Shown here: piece by piece, positions 25,737 through 38,399 of the stretch
How positions within the stretch are numbered: position 1 is the first letter of the stretch
Layout: each line of letters opens with the position of its first letter
Program-made: the position numbers and the translations under genes
Assembly (NCBI GenBank): GCA_965284315.1
Contig: OZ260072.1
Span: 2,728,001-2,792,000 of the forward strand
Direction: 5' to 3'
Source: PCRC01 sp017848435
GTDB taxonomy: Bacteria; Pseudomonadota; Gammaproteobacteria; Burkholderiales; Burkholderiaceae_C
DNA: 64,000 nt
Notes under the pieces: model-generated
The model's input: only the letters and a program-made list of their open reading frames with translations
What the model was told of the DNA's origin: nothing
Database searches by the model: none

Positions 25737-26939
25737 TCAGGAACAGGATTGAACAAACTGGACGATGCGGCGGGCGGCTTCCACACACTCGGCGGTTTCG
25801 GCCACCAGGGCCATGCGGATGCGGCCAGCGCCGGGGTTGTGGCCGTTGGCTTCGCGGGCAAGGTAGCTGCCCGGCAGCACGGTGACATTGTATTGAGCCA
25901 GCAGGTCGCAGGCGAAGGCGGTGTCGCTGCCGCCGCACACATGGCCGGGCACCTTGGCCCACAGGTAGAAGCCAGCGTCGGGCAAGGCCACCTCGAGCAC
26001 CTCTGCCAGCAGGGGCGTGACGGTGGCGAATTTCTCGCGGTACAGGGCGCGGTTGTCGGCCACGTGGGCTTCGTCCTGCCACGCGGCAATGCTGGCAGCC
26101 TGCACCACCGGGCTCATCGCACTGCCATGGTAGGTGCGGTAGAGCAAAAACGCTTTTATCAGCGCCGCGTCGCCGGCCACAAAGCCGCTGCGCAGGCCGG
26201 GCACGTTGCTGCGTTTGGAGAGGCTGGTGAAGGCCACCAGGTTCTTGAAGTCCGTGCGGCCCAGCGCGGCGGCGGCTTCCAGCCCGCCCAGCGGCGGCTC
26301 GTCACGGAAGTAGATTTCGCTGTAGCACTCGTCCGAGGCGATGACAAAACCATGTTGGTCGCTCAACGCGAACAGCTTTTGCCACTCGGTCAGTGGCATC
26401 ACCGCGCCGGTCGGGTTGCCGGGCGAGCAGACAAACAGAAGCTGGGTGCGGGCCCACACCTCGGCCGGCACGCTGTCCCAGTCGACTGCGAAGTTGCGCG
26501 CCGGGTCGGTCGGCACGTAGTACGGCTCGGCACCGGCCAGCAGGGTGGCGCCTTCGTAGATTTGGTAGAAGGGGTTGGGGCTGATGACGATGGGTTTGTG
26601 GCGCGGGTCCACCACCGTCTGCGCCAGCGCAAACAGCGCTTCGCGCGAGCCATTGACTGGCAACACCTGCGTGGCCGGGTTCAGTGCCAGCCGGTAGCGG
26701 CGCTGCAGCCAGCCGGTGAAGGCCTCGCGCAGTTTCAGGTCGCCCAGCGTGGCCGGGTAGTTAGCCAGCCCGCCGAGGGCGTTGGCCAGCGCGGTTTTGA
26801 TGAATTCGGGCGTTGGGTGCCGGGGTTCGCCAATGCCGAGGCTGATCGGCGCATGCGCCGGGTTCGGGGTGATGTCGGCAAACAGGGCGCGCAGCCGCTC
26901 GAATGGGTAGGGCTGAAGGTGGGACAGCAAGGGGTTCAT
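25737..26939 (-). CDS. dapC: N-succinyldiaminopimelate aminotransferase
   Basis: 400-residue fold-type I PLP aminotransferase. GIGEPRHPTPEFI, VCSPGNPTGAVM, SDECYSEIY and the PLP-lysine segment FTSLSKRSNVPGLRSGF are present. Assignment to DapC rather than ArgD or AspC rests on its similarity class and on sitting directly before dapD. A GATAAT hexamer (26948-26953, minus) lies 8 bases before the start with no clear -35 or well-placed ribosome site, so the start or promoter is uncertain. Divergent from smc. Confidence 0.93.
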   Translation of the reverse strand: MNPLLSHLQPYPFERLRALFADITPNPAHAPISLGIGEPRHPTPEFIKTALANALGGLANYPATLGDLKLREAFTGWLQRRYRLALNPATQVLPVNGSREALFALAQTVVDPRHKPIVISPNPFYQIYEGATLLAGAEPYYVPTDPARNFAVDWDSVPAEVWARTQLLFVCSPGNPTGAVMPLTEWQKLFALSDQHGFVIASDECYSEIYFRDEPPLGGLEAAAALGRTDFKNLVAFTSLSKRSNVPGLRSGFVAGDAALIKAFLLYRTYHGSAMSPVVQAASIAAWQDEAHVADNRALYREKFATVTPLLAEVLEVALPDAGFYLWAKVPGHVCGGSDTAFACDLLAQYNVTVLPGSYLAREANGHNPGAGRIRMALVAETAECVEAARRIVQFVQSCS

Positions 26940-27089
26940 ACCCCTCGATTATCCCGCGCCGCAGCATTTGGGCCGGTGGCGGCACAAAGCGGTGGGTTAA
27001 TATTCCGTGTGCTGCGCATTTGAACCCCATCCGCGCCCGCTGGCGGCCCGTCCGCCCACCGCTGTCACAAGCTACACAACCGTTTTTTC

Positions 27090-30613
<3,524 letters not shown>

Positions 30614-30617
<4 letters not shown>

Positions 30618-31693
30618 GCAACTTGACCGTTGGTTTGGCCATTCTGGGCGGGCTGATCCTCGCCGCCGTGGTGGCGCACAGCACCTGGACCTCGCGCCGC
30701 AATGCGCCCAAGCTGCCCCAGCCCGAAACCCTGCCGCCCGATGTGCCGGCCAATTTCATCGAACCCACGCTGGACGGCAGCCCGCCCGAACCGCAATCGG
30801 TGAGCGACTCGGTGCAAGACGCCGCGCTGATGCCCCCGAGCACCATGGCGGGCTACATCCCCGACCGCCGTGGTGGGCTCGACGCGCTGATTGACCTCAT
30901 CACCCCGGTGCAGCTTGATGCGCTGGTCTCTGGCGAAGCGGTGCTTGCCCACCAGCCACCCACCCGCCGCGCCGGTGGCAAGCCCTTTGCCATCGAGGGG
31001 CTGAACACCGCCACACGCCAGTGGGACACCCTGGCCCACGGCCAGCGCTACAGCGCCTTGCAGGTGGGCGTGCAGTTGGCCAACCGCACCGGTGCCTTGA
31101 ACGAGATCGAGTTTTCGGAGTTTGTGGTCACGATCCAGACCTTTTGTGACGCCATCAACGCCACACCGGAGTTTCCCGACATGCTGGACGCCGTGGCCAG
31201 CGCCCGTGAGCTGGACCAGTTCGCCAGCGCGCACGACGCCCAGCTCAGTTTCACGCTGCGCGCCCGCCACGCCGCCTGGAGCCCCGGCTACGTGCAGCAG
31301 CACGCCGCGCGGCTGGGTTTTGTGGCCGGTGCGCTGCCAGGCCGCATGGTGCTGCCGGTCATCAGCGGCGGCGCCATCACGCCCATGCTGGGCCTGTCCT
31401 TCGACACCCAGGCCGCCCTGTCGGACGACCCGGCGCAGTCGGCCATTCGCCAGATCAGCCTGAGCCTGGACGTGCCGCAGGTGGACCGCCAGGAACAGGC
31501 CTTCAAACGCATGCGCGAGGTCGCCGCCGCGTTGGCGCAGGCGATGGACGGCGCGATGGTCGACGACGATGGCCGCATGATCCAGCCCGAGTCGCTGGAC
31601 GGCATTGCCGACGACCTGGAGCAGCTCTACGACGCGCTCGACGCGCGCGAACTCTCGGCCGGCTCGCCCGTGGCGCGCCGGCTGTTTTCCTGA
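30614..31693 (+). CDS. zipA: ZipA-like cell division protein
   Basis: 359 residues. One N-terminal membrane helix (VGLAILGGLILAAVVAHSTW) with short outside segment, then a Pro-rich linker to about residue 90 and a C-terminal domain. The layout and the position between smc and ligA match ZipA, which tethers FtsZ to the inner membrane; in E. coli zipA also precedes ligA. Sequence similarity in the C-terminal FtsZ-binding domain is low to my eye, so the assignment leans on architecture and synteny. Confidence 0.75.
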
Positions 31694-31695
31694 CC

Positions 31696-33750
31696 GTGGC
31701 TGCGGTTCCTGAACCGGCGCTGGCCCGTGCCGCCGAATTGCGCGCCACGCTGCACCACCACGCCCACCGCTACTACGTGCTGGACGACCCCGGCATTCCC
31801 GACGCCGAATACGACCGGCTGTTCCAGGAGCTGCAGGCGCTGGAAAACGAACACCCGGAACTGCGCACGCCCGATTCGCCCACCCAGCGGGTCGGTGGCG
31901 CACCGTTGCCGCAGTTCACCCCGGTGCGCCACGCGGTGCCCATGCTCAGCATCCGCACCGAGACCGACACCGAAGCCAGCGGCGCGCTGAATTTCGACGC
32001 CCGCATCCGCCGCGAACTGGGCCTGAGCGACGCCGATGCGCCGGTTCAGTACGTGGCCGAGCCCAAGTTCGACGGCCTGGCGCTCAGCCTGCGTTACGCG
32101 CACGGTGTGCTGGTGCAGGCCGCCACCCGGGGCGATGGCGAGGTGGGCGAAGACGTGACGCAGAACATCCGCACCATCCCGCAGGTGCCGCTGAAGTTGC
32201 AGGGGGTGGACTTCGCGGTGCTGGAAGTGCGGGGCGAGGTCTACATGCGCCGCGACGCGTTCGACAAGCTCAATGCATCGCAACGCGCGCGTGGCGACAA
32301 GGTGTTCATTAACCCCCGCAACGCCGCGGCTGGCGCGGTGCGCCAGCTCGACCCGGCCATCGCGGCGCAGCGCCCCCTCAGCTTTTTCGCCTACGGCCTG
32401 GGCGAGGCCACACCGGCGTCAGAGGGGGGGCCAGCCTTCCCCACGCACCTGGCGATGCTCCACACCCTGAAAGTATGGGGTTTTCCGGTGTCAGCCCTAG
32501 TGCAGGCTTGTGATGGTGCTACAGATTTGGTAGCGTACCACGCGCACATTGGCCAGCTGCGCGACAGCCTGCCGTTCGACATCGACGGCGTGGTCTACAA
32601 GGTCAACCGTGTGGCGCTGCAACGCCAGCTGGGTTTCGTTTCCCGCGAGCCGCGCTGGGCGGTGGCGCACAAGTACCCTGCGCAAGAGCAGCTCACCACG
32701 GTGCTGGCCATTGAGGTGCAGGTCGGCCGCACCGGCAAGCTCACGCCGGTGGCCAAGCTGGCGCCGGTGTTTGTGGGCGGTGTCACCGTGACCAACGCCA
32801 CGCTGCACAACGAAGACGAGGCCCGCCGCAAGGACGTGCGGGTCGGCGACACGGTGATCGTGCGCCGCGCAGGCGACGTGATTCCCGAAGTGGTGGCCGT
32901 GCTGCCTGAAAAACGCCTGCAGGACGCGCAGCTCTTCACCATGCCACGCCAGTGCCCGGTGTGCGGGTCTGACGCCGTGCGCGAAGACCTCAACGGCGAA
33001 AGCAGCGCCGATTACCGCTGCACCGGTGGCCTGTTCTGCAGCGCCCAGCGCAAAGAAGCCATCCTGCATTTCGCCCAGCGGCGCGCGGTGGAAATCGAGG
33101 GCCTGGGCGACAAGCTGGTCGAACAACTGGTCGATGCCAACACGGTGCGCACCCTGCCAGACCTGTACCGCCTGGGACTGACCGCGCTCGCCAGCCTGGA
33201 CCGCATGGCCGACAAATCGGCGCAGAACCTGCTTGCCGCGCTGGAAAAGTCCAAACAAACCACCTTGCCGCGCTTCCTGTTCGGCCTCGGCATCCGCCAT
33301 GTGGGCGAGGCCACCGCCAAGGCACTGGCCCGCCATTTCGGCACGCTGGACGCCGTCATGGGCGCCACGCTGGACCAGCTGCTGGAGGTCAACGACGTCG
33401 GTCCCGTCGTGGCGCAAAGCCTGCGCACATTCTTCGACCAGCCGCACAACCGCGAGGTGGTCGAGCAGCTGCGCGCCTGCGGTGTGCACTGGCCGGAACA
33501 GCCTCCCGACGACAGCACACCCAAGCCGCTGGCCGGGTTGACCTTCGTCATCACCGGCACGCTGCCCACCCTGGGCCGTGACGACGCGAAAGCCCGCATC
33601 GAGGCGGCGGGTGGCAAGGTGTCTGGTGCGGTCAGCAAAAAAACCAGCTATTTGCTCGCCGGCGAAGCCGCCGGCAGCAAGCTGGACAAGGCGCGCGAAC
33701 TGGGCGTGGCGGTGATCGACGAAGACACTTTGAAAGGCCTGTTGGCATGA
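31696..33750 (+). CDS. ligA: NAD-dependent DNA ligase
   Basis: 684 residues, GTG start two bases after the zipA-like stop. Adenylation lysine in AEPKFDGLALSLRY (Lys about 123), OB fold, zinc finger with CPVCGSDAV and CTGGLFC (about 420-445), HhH repeats and a C-terminal BRCT domain (LAGLTFVITGTLPTLGRDDA). Seals nicks in replication and repair. A short AT-rich patch around 32478-32541 codes VSALVQACDGATDLVAYH, which still aligns with E. coli LigA without a gap. def overlaps the stop. Confidence 0.97.
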   Translation: MAAVPEPALARAAELRATLHHHAHRYYVLDDPGIPDAEYDRLFQELQALENEHPELRTPDSPTQRVGGAPLPQFTPVRHAVPMLSIRTETDTEASGALNFDARIRRELGLSDADAPVQYVAEPKFDGLALSLRYAHGVLVQAATRGDGEVGEDVTQNIRTIPQVPLKLQGVDFAVLEVRGEVYMRRDAFDKLNASQRARGDKVFINPRNAAAGAVRQLDPAIAAQRPLSFFAYGLGEATPASEGGPAFPTHLAMLHTLKVWGFPVSALVQACDGATDLVAYHAHIGQLRDSLPFDIDGVVYKVNRVALQRQLGFVSREPRWAVAHKYPAQEQLTTVLAIEVQVGRTGKLTPVAKLAPVFVGGVTVTNATLHNEDEARRKDVRVGDTVIVRRAGDVIPEVVAVLPEKRLQDAQLFTMPRQCPVCGSDAVREDLNGESSADYRCTGGLFCSAQRKEAILHFAQRRAVEIEGLGDKLVEQLVDANTVRTLPDLYRLGLTALASLDRMADKSAQNLLAALEKSKQTTLPRFLFGLGIRHVGEATAKALARHFGTLDAVMGATLDQLLEVNDVGPVVAQSLRTFFDQPHNREVVEQLRACGVHWPEQPPDDSTPKPLAGLTFVITGTLPTLGRDDAKARIEAAGGKVSGAVSKKTSYLLAGEAAGSKLDKARELGVAVIDEDTLKGLLA

Positions 33751-34286
33751 CCGTCCGAGAGATCCTCAAGATGGGCGACCCGCGGCTGCTGCGGATGGCG
33801 CAGCCGGTGACCGAATTCGACACCGACGCGCTGCACACCCTGGTGGCCGACATGGTGGACACCATGCACGCCGCCAGCGGCGCCGGTCTGGCAGCGCCGC
33901 AGATCGGGGTCGACCTGCAGGTGGTGATTTTTGGCACCGATGCCCCCAACCCGCGCTACCCGGACGCGCCGGTGGTGCCGCGCACGGTGCTCGTCAACCC
34001 GGTGATCACACCGCTGGACGGCGGGGAAGAAGACGGCTGGGAAGGCTGTTTGTCCGTGCCCGGTCTGCGCGGGCTGGTGCCACGCTGGTCGCGCATCCGC
34101 TACACCGGGTTCGACCTGTATGGCGACCCGATCGACCGTACGGTCGACGGCTTCCATGCCCGCGTGGTGCAGCACGAATGCGACCACCTGATTGGCCGCC
34201 TCTACCCCACCCGCATGCGCGACCTGACCCAATTGGGTTTCACCGAGGTGTTGTTTCCTGGGCTGGATGCGGCGGAAGACGACTGA
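33747..34286 (+). CDS. def: Peptide deformylase
   Basis: 179 residues. Removes the formyl group from nascent N-termini. All three metal/catalytic motifs are intact: GAGLAAPQIG, EGCLSVPGLRG (Cys ligand) and QHECDHLIG (HExxH). The second motif reads PGLRG rather than PGVRG/PGYRG and the length is slightly over E. coli Def; both lie within family range. Usually paired with fmt; here it closes the smc-zipA-ligA unit. Confidence 0.95.
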   Translation: MTVREILKMGDPRLLRMAQPVTEFDTDALHTLVADMVDTMHAASGAGLAAPQIGVDLQVVIFGTDAPNPRYPDAPVVPRTVLVNPVITPLDGGEEDGWEGCLSVPGLRGLVPRWSRIRYTGFDLYGDPIDRTVDGFHARVVQHECDHLIGRLYPTRMRDLTQLGFTEVLFPGLDAAEDD

Positions 34287-34308
34287 GCGTCCCCCAACAA
34301 AACAAACA

Positions 34309-34335
34309 ACAAGGGCCTGCAATGCAGGCCCTTGT
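34309..34335 (-). terminator. Intrinsic terminator between def and the Ala/Lys-rich gene
   Basis: ACAAGGGCCTGC (34309-34320), loop AAT, GCAGGCCCTTGT (34324-34335): a perfect 12-pair stem. Read on the minus strand it is followed by TTGTTTGTTTTGTT, the expected T-rich tail, so it terminates the gene starting at 34675; it may also stop def transcripts. Confidence 0.85.
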
Positions 34336-34351
34336 GGCGTGGGGAGGCAGA

Positions 34352-34675
34352 TTACTTGGCGGCGGGCTTGGTCTCGGCCTTAACGTCAACTTTGGCGTCG
34401 GCTTTCACGGCGGGCACCGCGGCCTTGACGGTGCCGGTTGCGCCTTTGGCCGTGTCGGTCACGGCGGCTTTGGCCGGCTCAGCCGCCTTGGACGCGGCTG
34501 CGGCGGCGGCCTTGGCGTCCACCTTGGTATCGGCCTTCACCTCGGCTTTGGCTTCTGTTTTGCCAGCGGCGGAGGCAGCGGGGGCCGCTGGTGCGGCTGC
34601 GTGGCTGGCAGCAAAGCTGTGGCCAGCGACCAGCAGGGCGGAAGAAGCGAGCAGGGTGGCGAGGATTTTGGTCAT
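34352..34675 (-). CDS. Exported Ala/Lys-rich low-complexity protein
   Basis: 107 residues. Sec signal peptide MTKILATLLASSALLVAGHS-FAA, then a mature part made almost only of Ala, Lys, Val, Asp, Glu, Pro and Thr, with repeats such as KAEVKADTKVDAK and VKADAKVDVKAETK. No Cys, no aromatic residues after cleavage. Likely disordered or helical like LEA proteins; a periplasmic protective or polyanion-binding role is possible but unproven. It ends in the strong terminator at 34335-34309. Function not recognised. Confidence 0.65.
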   Translation of the reverse strand: MTKILATLLASSALLVAGHSFAASHAAAPAAPAASAAGKTEAKAEVKADTKVDAKAAAAAASKAAEPAKAAVTDTAKGATGTVKAAVPAVKADAKVDVKAETKPAAK

Positions 34676-34848
34676 CAGAGGTACTCCAGTTGTTCAAGTT
34701 CACGTCGAACCGACGTACACCTTCAACGTGCTGCCCCTGGCGGCGATGACGGTTTTTCAGGGTCTTACAGAGCTTTACGACTTTCTGGTTCTGTCACGGT
34801 CCACCGGTGCACCAAAAGCCCTGTGGCGCGTTACGCCCGGCCCGCAGG

Positions 34849-35376
34849 CTATTGGAGCCGTGCGCGGCCGGCCAGCGGGAGCCGGCTGGCCGTGGCGGGT
34901 GGCCCCATCACCGCGCGCCACCACTCCGCGCTGCCCAGTGCTGGGACGACCTGCGTGCTGGCATCGGCCGAGACGTGGTCGATGCTGACGCGGCGGCAAT
35001 AGCTGCTCACCGCCTGGCCGGCCAGTTCTATCATGGGCCGCAGGCCACCTTTGCTTTGCACCTGCAACTGCTCGGGCGCCGCACCGGCGCGCAGCAGAGC
35101 CTGCTGAACCGCCATGGCGCGGCGTTCGCCCATGAGCCAGTAAAAGCGGTGGCTGCCGCTGCCATAGCTGTGGCCCGAAATCACCGCCACCTGGCGCGGG
35201 TGGTCTTGCAGGAAACGGGCGTGTGCGGCCAGCAGGGTGTCGTAGCCATCGGGCACCAACAGGCTGTCGGCTTCGAAAAAAACCAGGTGCGCCAGCGGCT
35301 GGCCGTTGGGCGCGGCGGATCCGTCCAGCCGCCATTGCTGCTCTCGGGTCATCAGGTGGGAAATTCTGCGTTGCAT
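34849..35376 (-). CDS. OmpA-like domain protein without export signal
   Basis: 175 residues. Residues about 30-128 are an OmpA/Pal-type fold: LVFFEADSLLVPDGYDTLLA, VISGHSYGSGSHRF, GERRAMAVQQALLRAGA, SYCRRVSI. The start is firm (AAGGAG six bases before the ATG), and the N-terminus MQRRISHLMTREQQW is charged, with no signal peptide, lipobox or membrane helix. The peptidoglycan-binding Asp of GHTD is Tyr71 here (GHSY), although the paired Arg (R86) remains. In Pal of this window both are present. So a cell-wall role is doubtful; location may be cytoplasmic. Function unknown. Confidence 0.7.
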   Translation of the reverse strand: MQRRISHLMTREQQWRLDGSAAPNGQPLAHLVFFEADSLLVPDGYDTLLAAHARFLQDHPRQVAVISGHSYGSGSHRFYWLMGERRAMAVQQALLRAGAAPEQLQVQSKGGLRPMIELAGQAVSSYCRRVSIDHVSADASTQVVPALGSAEWWRAVMGPPATASRLPLAGRARLQ

Positions 35377-35406
35377 GACGGCTCCTTATGGGGTGCGTAC
35401 AGGCCA

Positions 35407-35430
35407 TGGGCCAGCCAGTTGCCTGGCCCA
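35407..35430 (-). promoter_or_regulatory. Stem-loop in the leader of the OmpA-like gene
   Basis: TGGGCCAG (35407-35414) and CTGGCCCA (35423-35430) pair perfectly across an 8-base loop, about 30 bases before the start codon at 35376. It could block or time ribosome access or act as a weak attenuator. Confidence 0.45.
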
Positions 35431-35564
35431 GCACCCGCAGCACCCGGCTTGTGGCACGGGAAGAAGTGTCTTGCTGACACCAGGCTGACTGCGTTTGCAG
35501 GCCTGATTCTGAACCGCTCCCTCCCCGCTGTCTACCGGTAGAGCCGCTGTCAGGGGTATTTCTT

Positions 35565-35621
35565 GAAGTTAATTTGTAACTTCATTAAGTCGAAATAACT
35601 ACATGATTCATATAGTTATTT
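35565..35621. promoter_or_regulatory. AT-rich region with two perfect inverted repeats
   Basis: Between glnD and the OmpA-like gene (263-base intergenic region). First repeat: GAAGTTA (35565-35571), 5-base loop, TAACTTC (35577-35583). Second: AAATAACTA (35593-35601), 11-base loop, TAGTTATTT (35613-35621). Composition is far more AT-rich than the surroundings. They look like regulator-binding sites or part of a promoter for the minus-strand gene. They are too AT-rich for an intrinsic terminator of glnD. Confidence 0.45.
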
Positions 35622-35639
35622 TCTATAAAAATGAGTTTC

Positions 35640-38378
35640 TCAAGACGCCAGGACATCCAGCAGCTCGGTCTCTACCTCGATCTGCGTGCGGTTCTGCTGC
35701 AGCGCTGGCCCGTCGATCAGGAAGGTGTCTTCCACCCGTTCACCCAGGGTGGTGACCTTGGCGAGTTTGAGGTTGATGCGGTGGCGGGCCAGCACCCGGG
35801 CGATGGAGTAGAGCAGGCCGACTCGGTCACTGGCGGACACCGTGAGCAGCCAGCTTTGGGCCTTGTCGTCGGGCCGCAGGTCAACCCGGGGGGCGATCGG
35901 GAAGCTCTTGACGCGGCGCGACACACGGCCCTTGCCGGGCGGCGGCAGAGCACCGCTCTCCTTGATCGTGCCCTCCAGCCCGGACTCGACCATGGCCACC
36001 AGTTCCTGGTAGTGGTCGGCCAGCGTCGGGCTGACGACCTGGAAGGTGTCGAGCGCGTAGGCGGGCGCGCCTTTCTGGGCCTGCGCGGTGTGGATCTTGG
36101 CGTCCAAGATGCTGAAGCCGGCCTGGTCGAAGTAGCCGCAGATGCGGGCGAACAGGTCGGGTGTGTCGGGGGTGTAGACGAGTACCTGCAGACCGTCGCC
36201 GGCGGACGAGCGGCGGGCCCGCACCAGCGTGATCTGCTCGGACGGCCGCGCCGTGACCGCGCCTTTGGTGGCCGGCACCGGCACGTGCCGTGACAGCTGG
36301 CGCGCGTGCCAGGCGATGTCGGCCGCGTCGTGGCGCATGAAGTAGCTGACGTTGAGCGTGTCCCAGAGCGCCTTGTGCCCTTCAAAGGGTTCGGCGTGCA
36401 GCGCCAGCAGCAGCAGGGCCTCGCGTTTGCGGGCCTCCACCTCGGCGCCGGGGTCGGGCGCGCGGCCGCCCAGGGTGCGCAGGGTGTAGCGGTACAGGTC
36501 TTCCAGCAGCTTGCCTTTCCAGGCGTTCCAGACCTTGGGGCTGGTGCCACGGATGTCGGCCACGGTGAGCAGGTAGAGCGCGGTGAGGTAGCGTTCGTTG
36601 CCCACCCGCTTGGCAAAGGCGGTGATCACGTCCGGGTCGCTAAGGTCTTCTTTCTGCGCGATGCGGCTCATCGTCAGGTGTTCGCTCACCAGGAATTCGA
36701 TCAGTTCGGTGTCTTCCCGGCCAATGGCGTCGGTCATGCCGTGGTGGCGGCAAAAACGCCGTACCTCGCGCGCACCAAGCTCGGAATGGTCACCGCCACG
36801 GCCTTTGGCAATGTCATGGAACAGTGCGGCGATGTAGAGAATCCATGGCTTGTCCCAGCCGGCCGCCAGTTGTGAGCAAAACGGGTACTCGTGGGCGTGG
36901 TCGGCAATGAAGAAGCGGCGCACATTGCGCAGCACCATCAGGATGTGCTGGTCCACCGTGTAGACGTGGAACAGGTCGTGCTGCATCTGGCCGACAATGC
37001 CGCGGAATACCCACAAATAGCGGCCCAGCACCGAGGTTTGGTTCATCAGCCGCATCGCGTGGGTGATGCCTTCGGGCTCTTTCAGGATCGCCATGAAGGT
37101 GGCGCGGTTGGCCGGGTCGTTGCGGAATTGCGCGTTCATCACATGCCGGGCGTTGTACAGCGCCCGCAGCGTGCGCGCCGACAGGCCACGCAGACCCGGT
37201 GTGGTCTGGTGCAGCAAAAACGTTTCGAGGATGGCGTGCGGCTCGCGTTCGTACAGGTAGTCGCTGGTCACGTCGAGCATGCCGTCTTTGTCGGCAAAAC
37301 GGGCGTTGATCGGCTGTGGCACGCGGGGCGGGGCACCGGCGTCGCTGGCCAGCCGCTCCTCGATGTTGAGCAGCAGGATCTGGTTGAGCTGCGTCACCGC
37401 CTTGGCCGCCCAGTAGTAGCGGCGCATCAGCGCTTCGCTGGCGCGGACAAAGGTAGGGCGAGCGGACGCGGCACCCGCTTTGTCAGTCGGTGCGCTCGCG
37501 TCGGGCGCTGTCGGGATGGCCGATGCCATGTAGCCAAACGACTTGGCCACGGCGGTTTGCAAATCAAACACCAGACGGTCTTCGCGCCGTTCAGAAATGA
37601 TGTGCAGCCGGGCGCGGATCAGGCTCAGCAGCGCCTCGTTGCGTTTGATTTGCCGTGCCTCGAAGGCGGTGGCCAGGCCGTTGTGGGCCAGTTCGTCCCA
37701 GCTGTGGCCGTAGCCGGCCGCTTTGGCCACCCACAAAATCATCTGCAGGTCGCGCAGGCCACCGGGCGACTCCTTGCAGTTGGGCTCCAGCGCGTAGGGC
37801 GTGTTCTCGAACTTGTTGTGGCGCTGGCGCATTTCCAGCGACTTGGCAACGAAGAAGGCCTGCGGGCTCATGGCCGTGGCAAGCTGCTCGCAGAACTGCC
37901 GGTACAGGCCCGGGTCACCCACCACCAGGCGCGATTCGAGCAGCGAGGTTTGCACCGTCACGTCTTTGCTGGCTTCGCTGATGCAGTCCTTCACGGTGCG
38001 CACGCTGGAGCCGATTTCCAGTCCGGCGTCCCAGCACTGGCCAATGAAGCCTTCGATGCGGGCTTTCAGTGCCGGGTTGGTTTCGGGCGACTGGTCGTCG
38101 GGCATCAGCAGCAGCACGTCCACGTCGGAATGCGGGAACAGCTCGCCCCGGCCGAAGCCGCCCACGGCCAGCAAGGCGAAAGAGGTGTCGAAACCGGCCG
38201 TGTCCCATAGCGCCTTCAGCGCGTCGTCGGCCAGCCGGGCCAGGCGCTGCAGCGTGCGGTGGATGCCACGGGTGGAGGCACCGGTGGCCTCGATGGCGGC
38301 TACCAGGCGTGCCTTGTCGGCACGGTAGGCGTCGCGGAGGTGTTTCAGGTCGGCCATGTTGGCCATGTCAGCCTGCAT
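35640..38378 (-). CDS. glnD: PII uridylyltransferase / uridylyl-removing enzyme
   Basis: 912 residues. Bifunctional nitrogen sensor that uridylylates PII at low glutamine and deuridylylates it at high glutamine. N-terminal nucleotidyltransferase motif AVGGFGRGELFPHSDVDVLL, central HD domain with AALFHDIAKGRGGDHS, and two C-terminal ACT domains (about 725-800 and 835-910) that sense glutamine. Start taken at 38378; ATGs at 38366 and 38357 are also possible and ribosome sites are weak. It lies 21 bases after map, a common order in beta-proteobacteria. Confidence 0.96.
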   Translation of the reverse strand: MQADMANMADLKHLRDAYRADKARLVAAIEATGASTRGIHRTLQRLARLADDALKALWDTAGFDTSFALLAVGGFGRGELFPHSDVDVLLLMPDDQSPETNPALKARIEGFIGQCWDAGLEIGSSVRTVKDCISEASKDVTVQTSLLESRLVVGDPGLYRQFCEQLATAMSPQAFFVAKSLEMRQRHNKFENTPYALEPNCKESPGGLRDLQMILWVAKAAGYGHSWDELAHNGLATAFEARQIKRNEALLSLIRARLHIISERREDRLVFDLQTAVAKSFGYMASAIPTAPDASAPTDKAGAASARPTFVRASEALMRRYYWAAKAVTQLNQILLLNIEERLASDAGAPPRVPQPINARFADKDGMLDVTSDYLYEREPHAILETFLLHQTTPGLRGLSARTLRALYNARHVMNAQFRNDPANRATFMAILKEPEGITHAMRLMNQTSVLGRYLWVFRGIVGQMQHDLFHVYTVDQHILMVLRNVRRFFIADHAHEYPFCSQLAAGWDKPWILYIAALFHDIAKGRGGDHSELGAREVRRFCRHHGMTDAIGREDTELIEFLVSEHLTMSRIAQKEDLSDPDVITAFAKRVGNERYLTALYLLTVADIRGTSPKVWNAWKGKLLEDLYRYTLRTLGGRAPDPGAEVEARKREALLLLALHAEPFEGHKALWDTLNVSYFMRHDAADIAWHARQLSRHVPVPATKGAVTARPSEQITLVRARRSSAGDGLQVLVYTPDTPDLFARICGYFDQAGFSILDAKIHTAQAQKGAPAYALDTFQVVSPTLADHYQELVAMVESGLEGTIKESGALPPPGKGRVSRRVKSFPIAPRVDLRPDDKAQSWLLTVSASDRVGLLYSIARVLARHRINLKLAKVTTLGERVEDTFLIDGPALQQNRTQIEVETELLDVLAS

Positions 38379-38399
38379 GGCGGCGCGGTGTGGTGGCGC

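Noticed and set aside
32478..32541. AT-rich patch in ligA as another captured repeat
   Set aside because: The coded residues align with E. coli LigA with no length change, so ordinary drift is simpler.
34676..34848. Possible small gene between the Ala/Lys-rich and OmpA-like genes
   Set aside because: Frames there are short, lack ribosome sites and run into neighbours; I see only a spacer.
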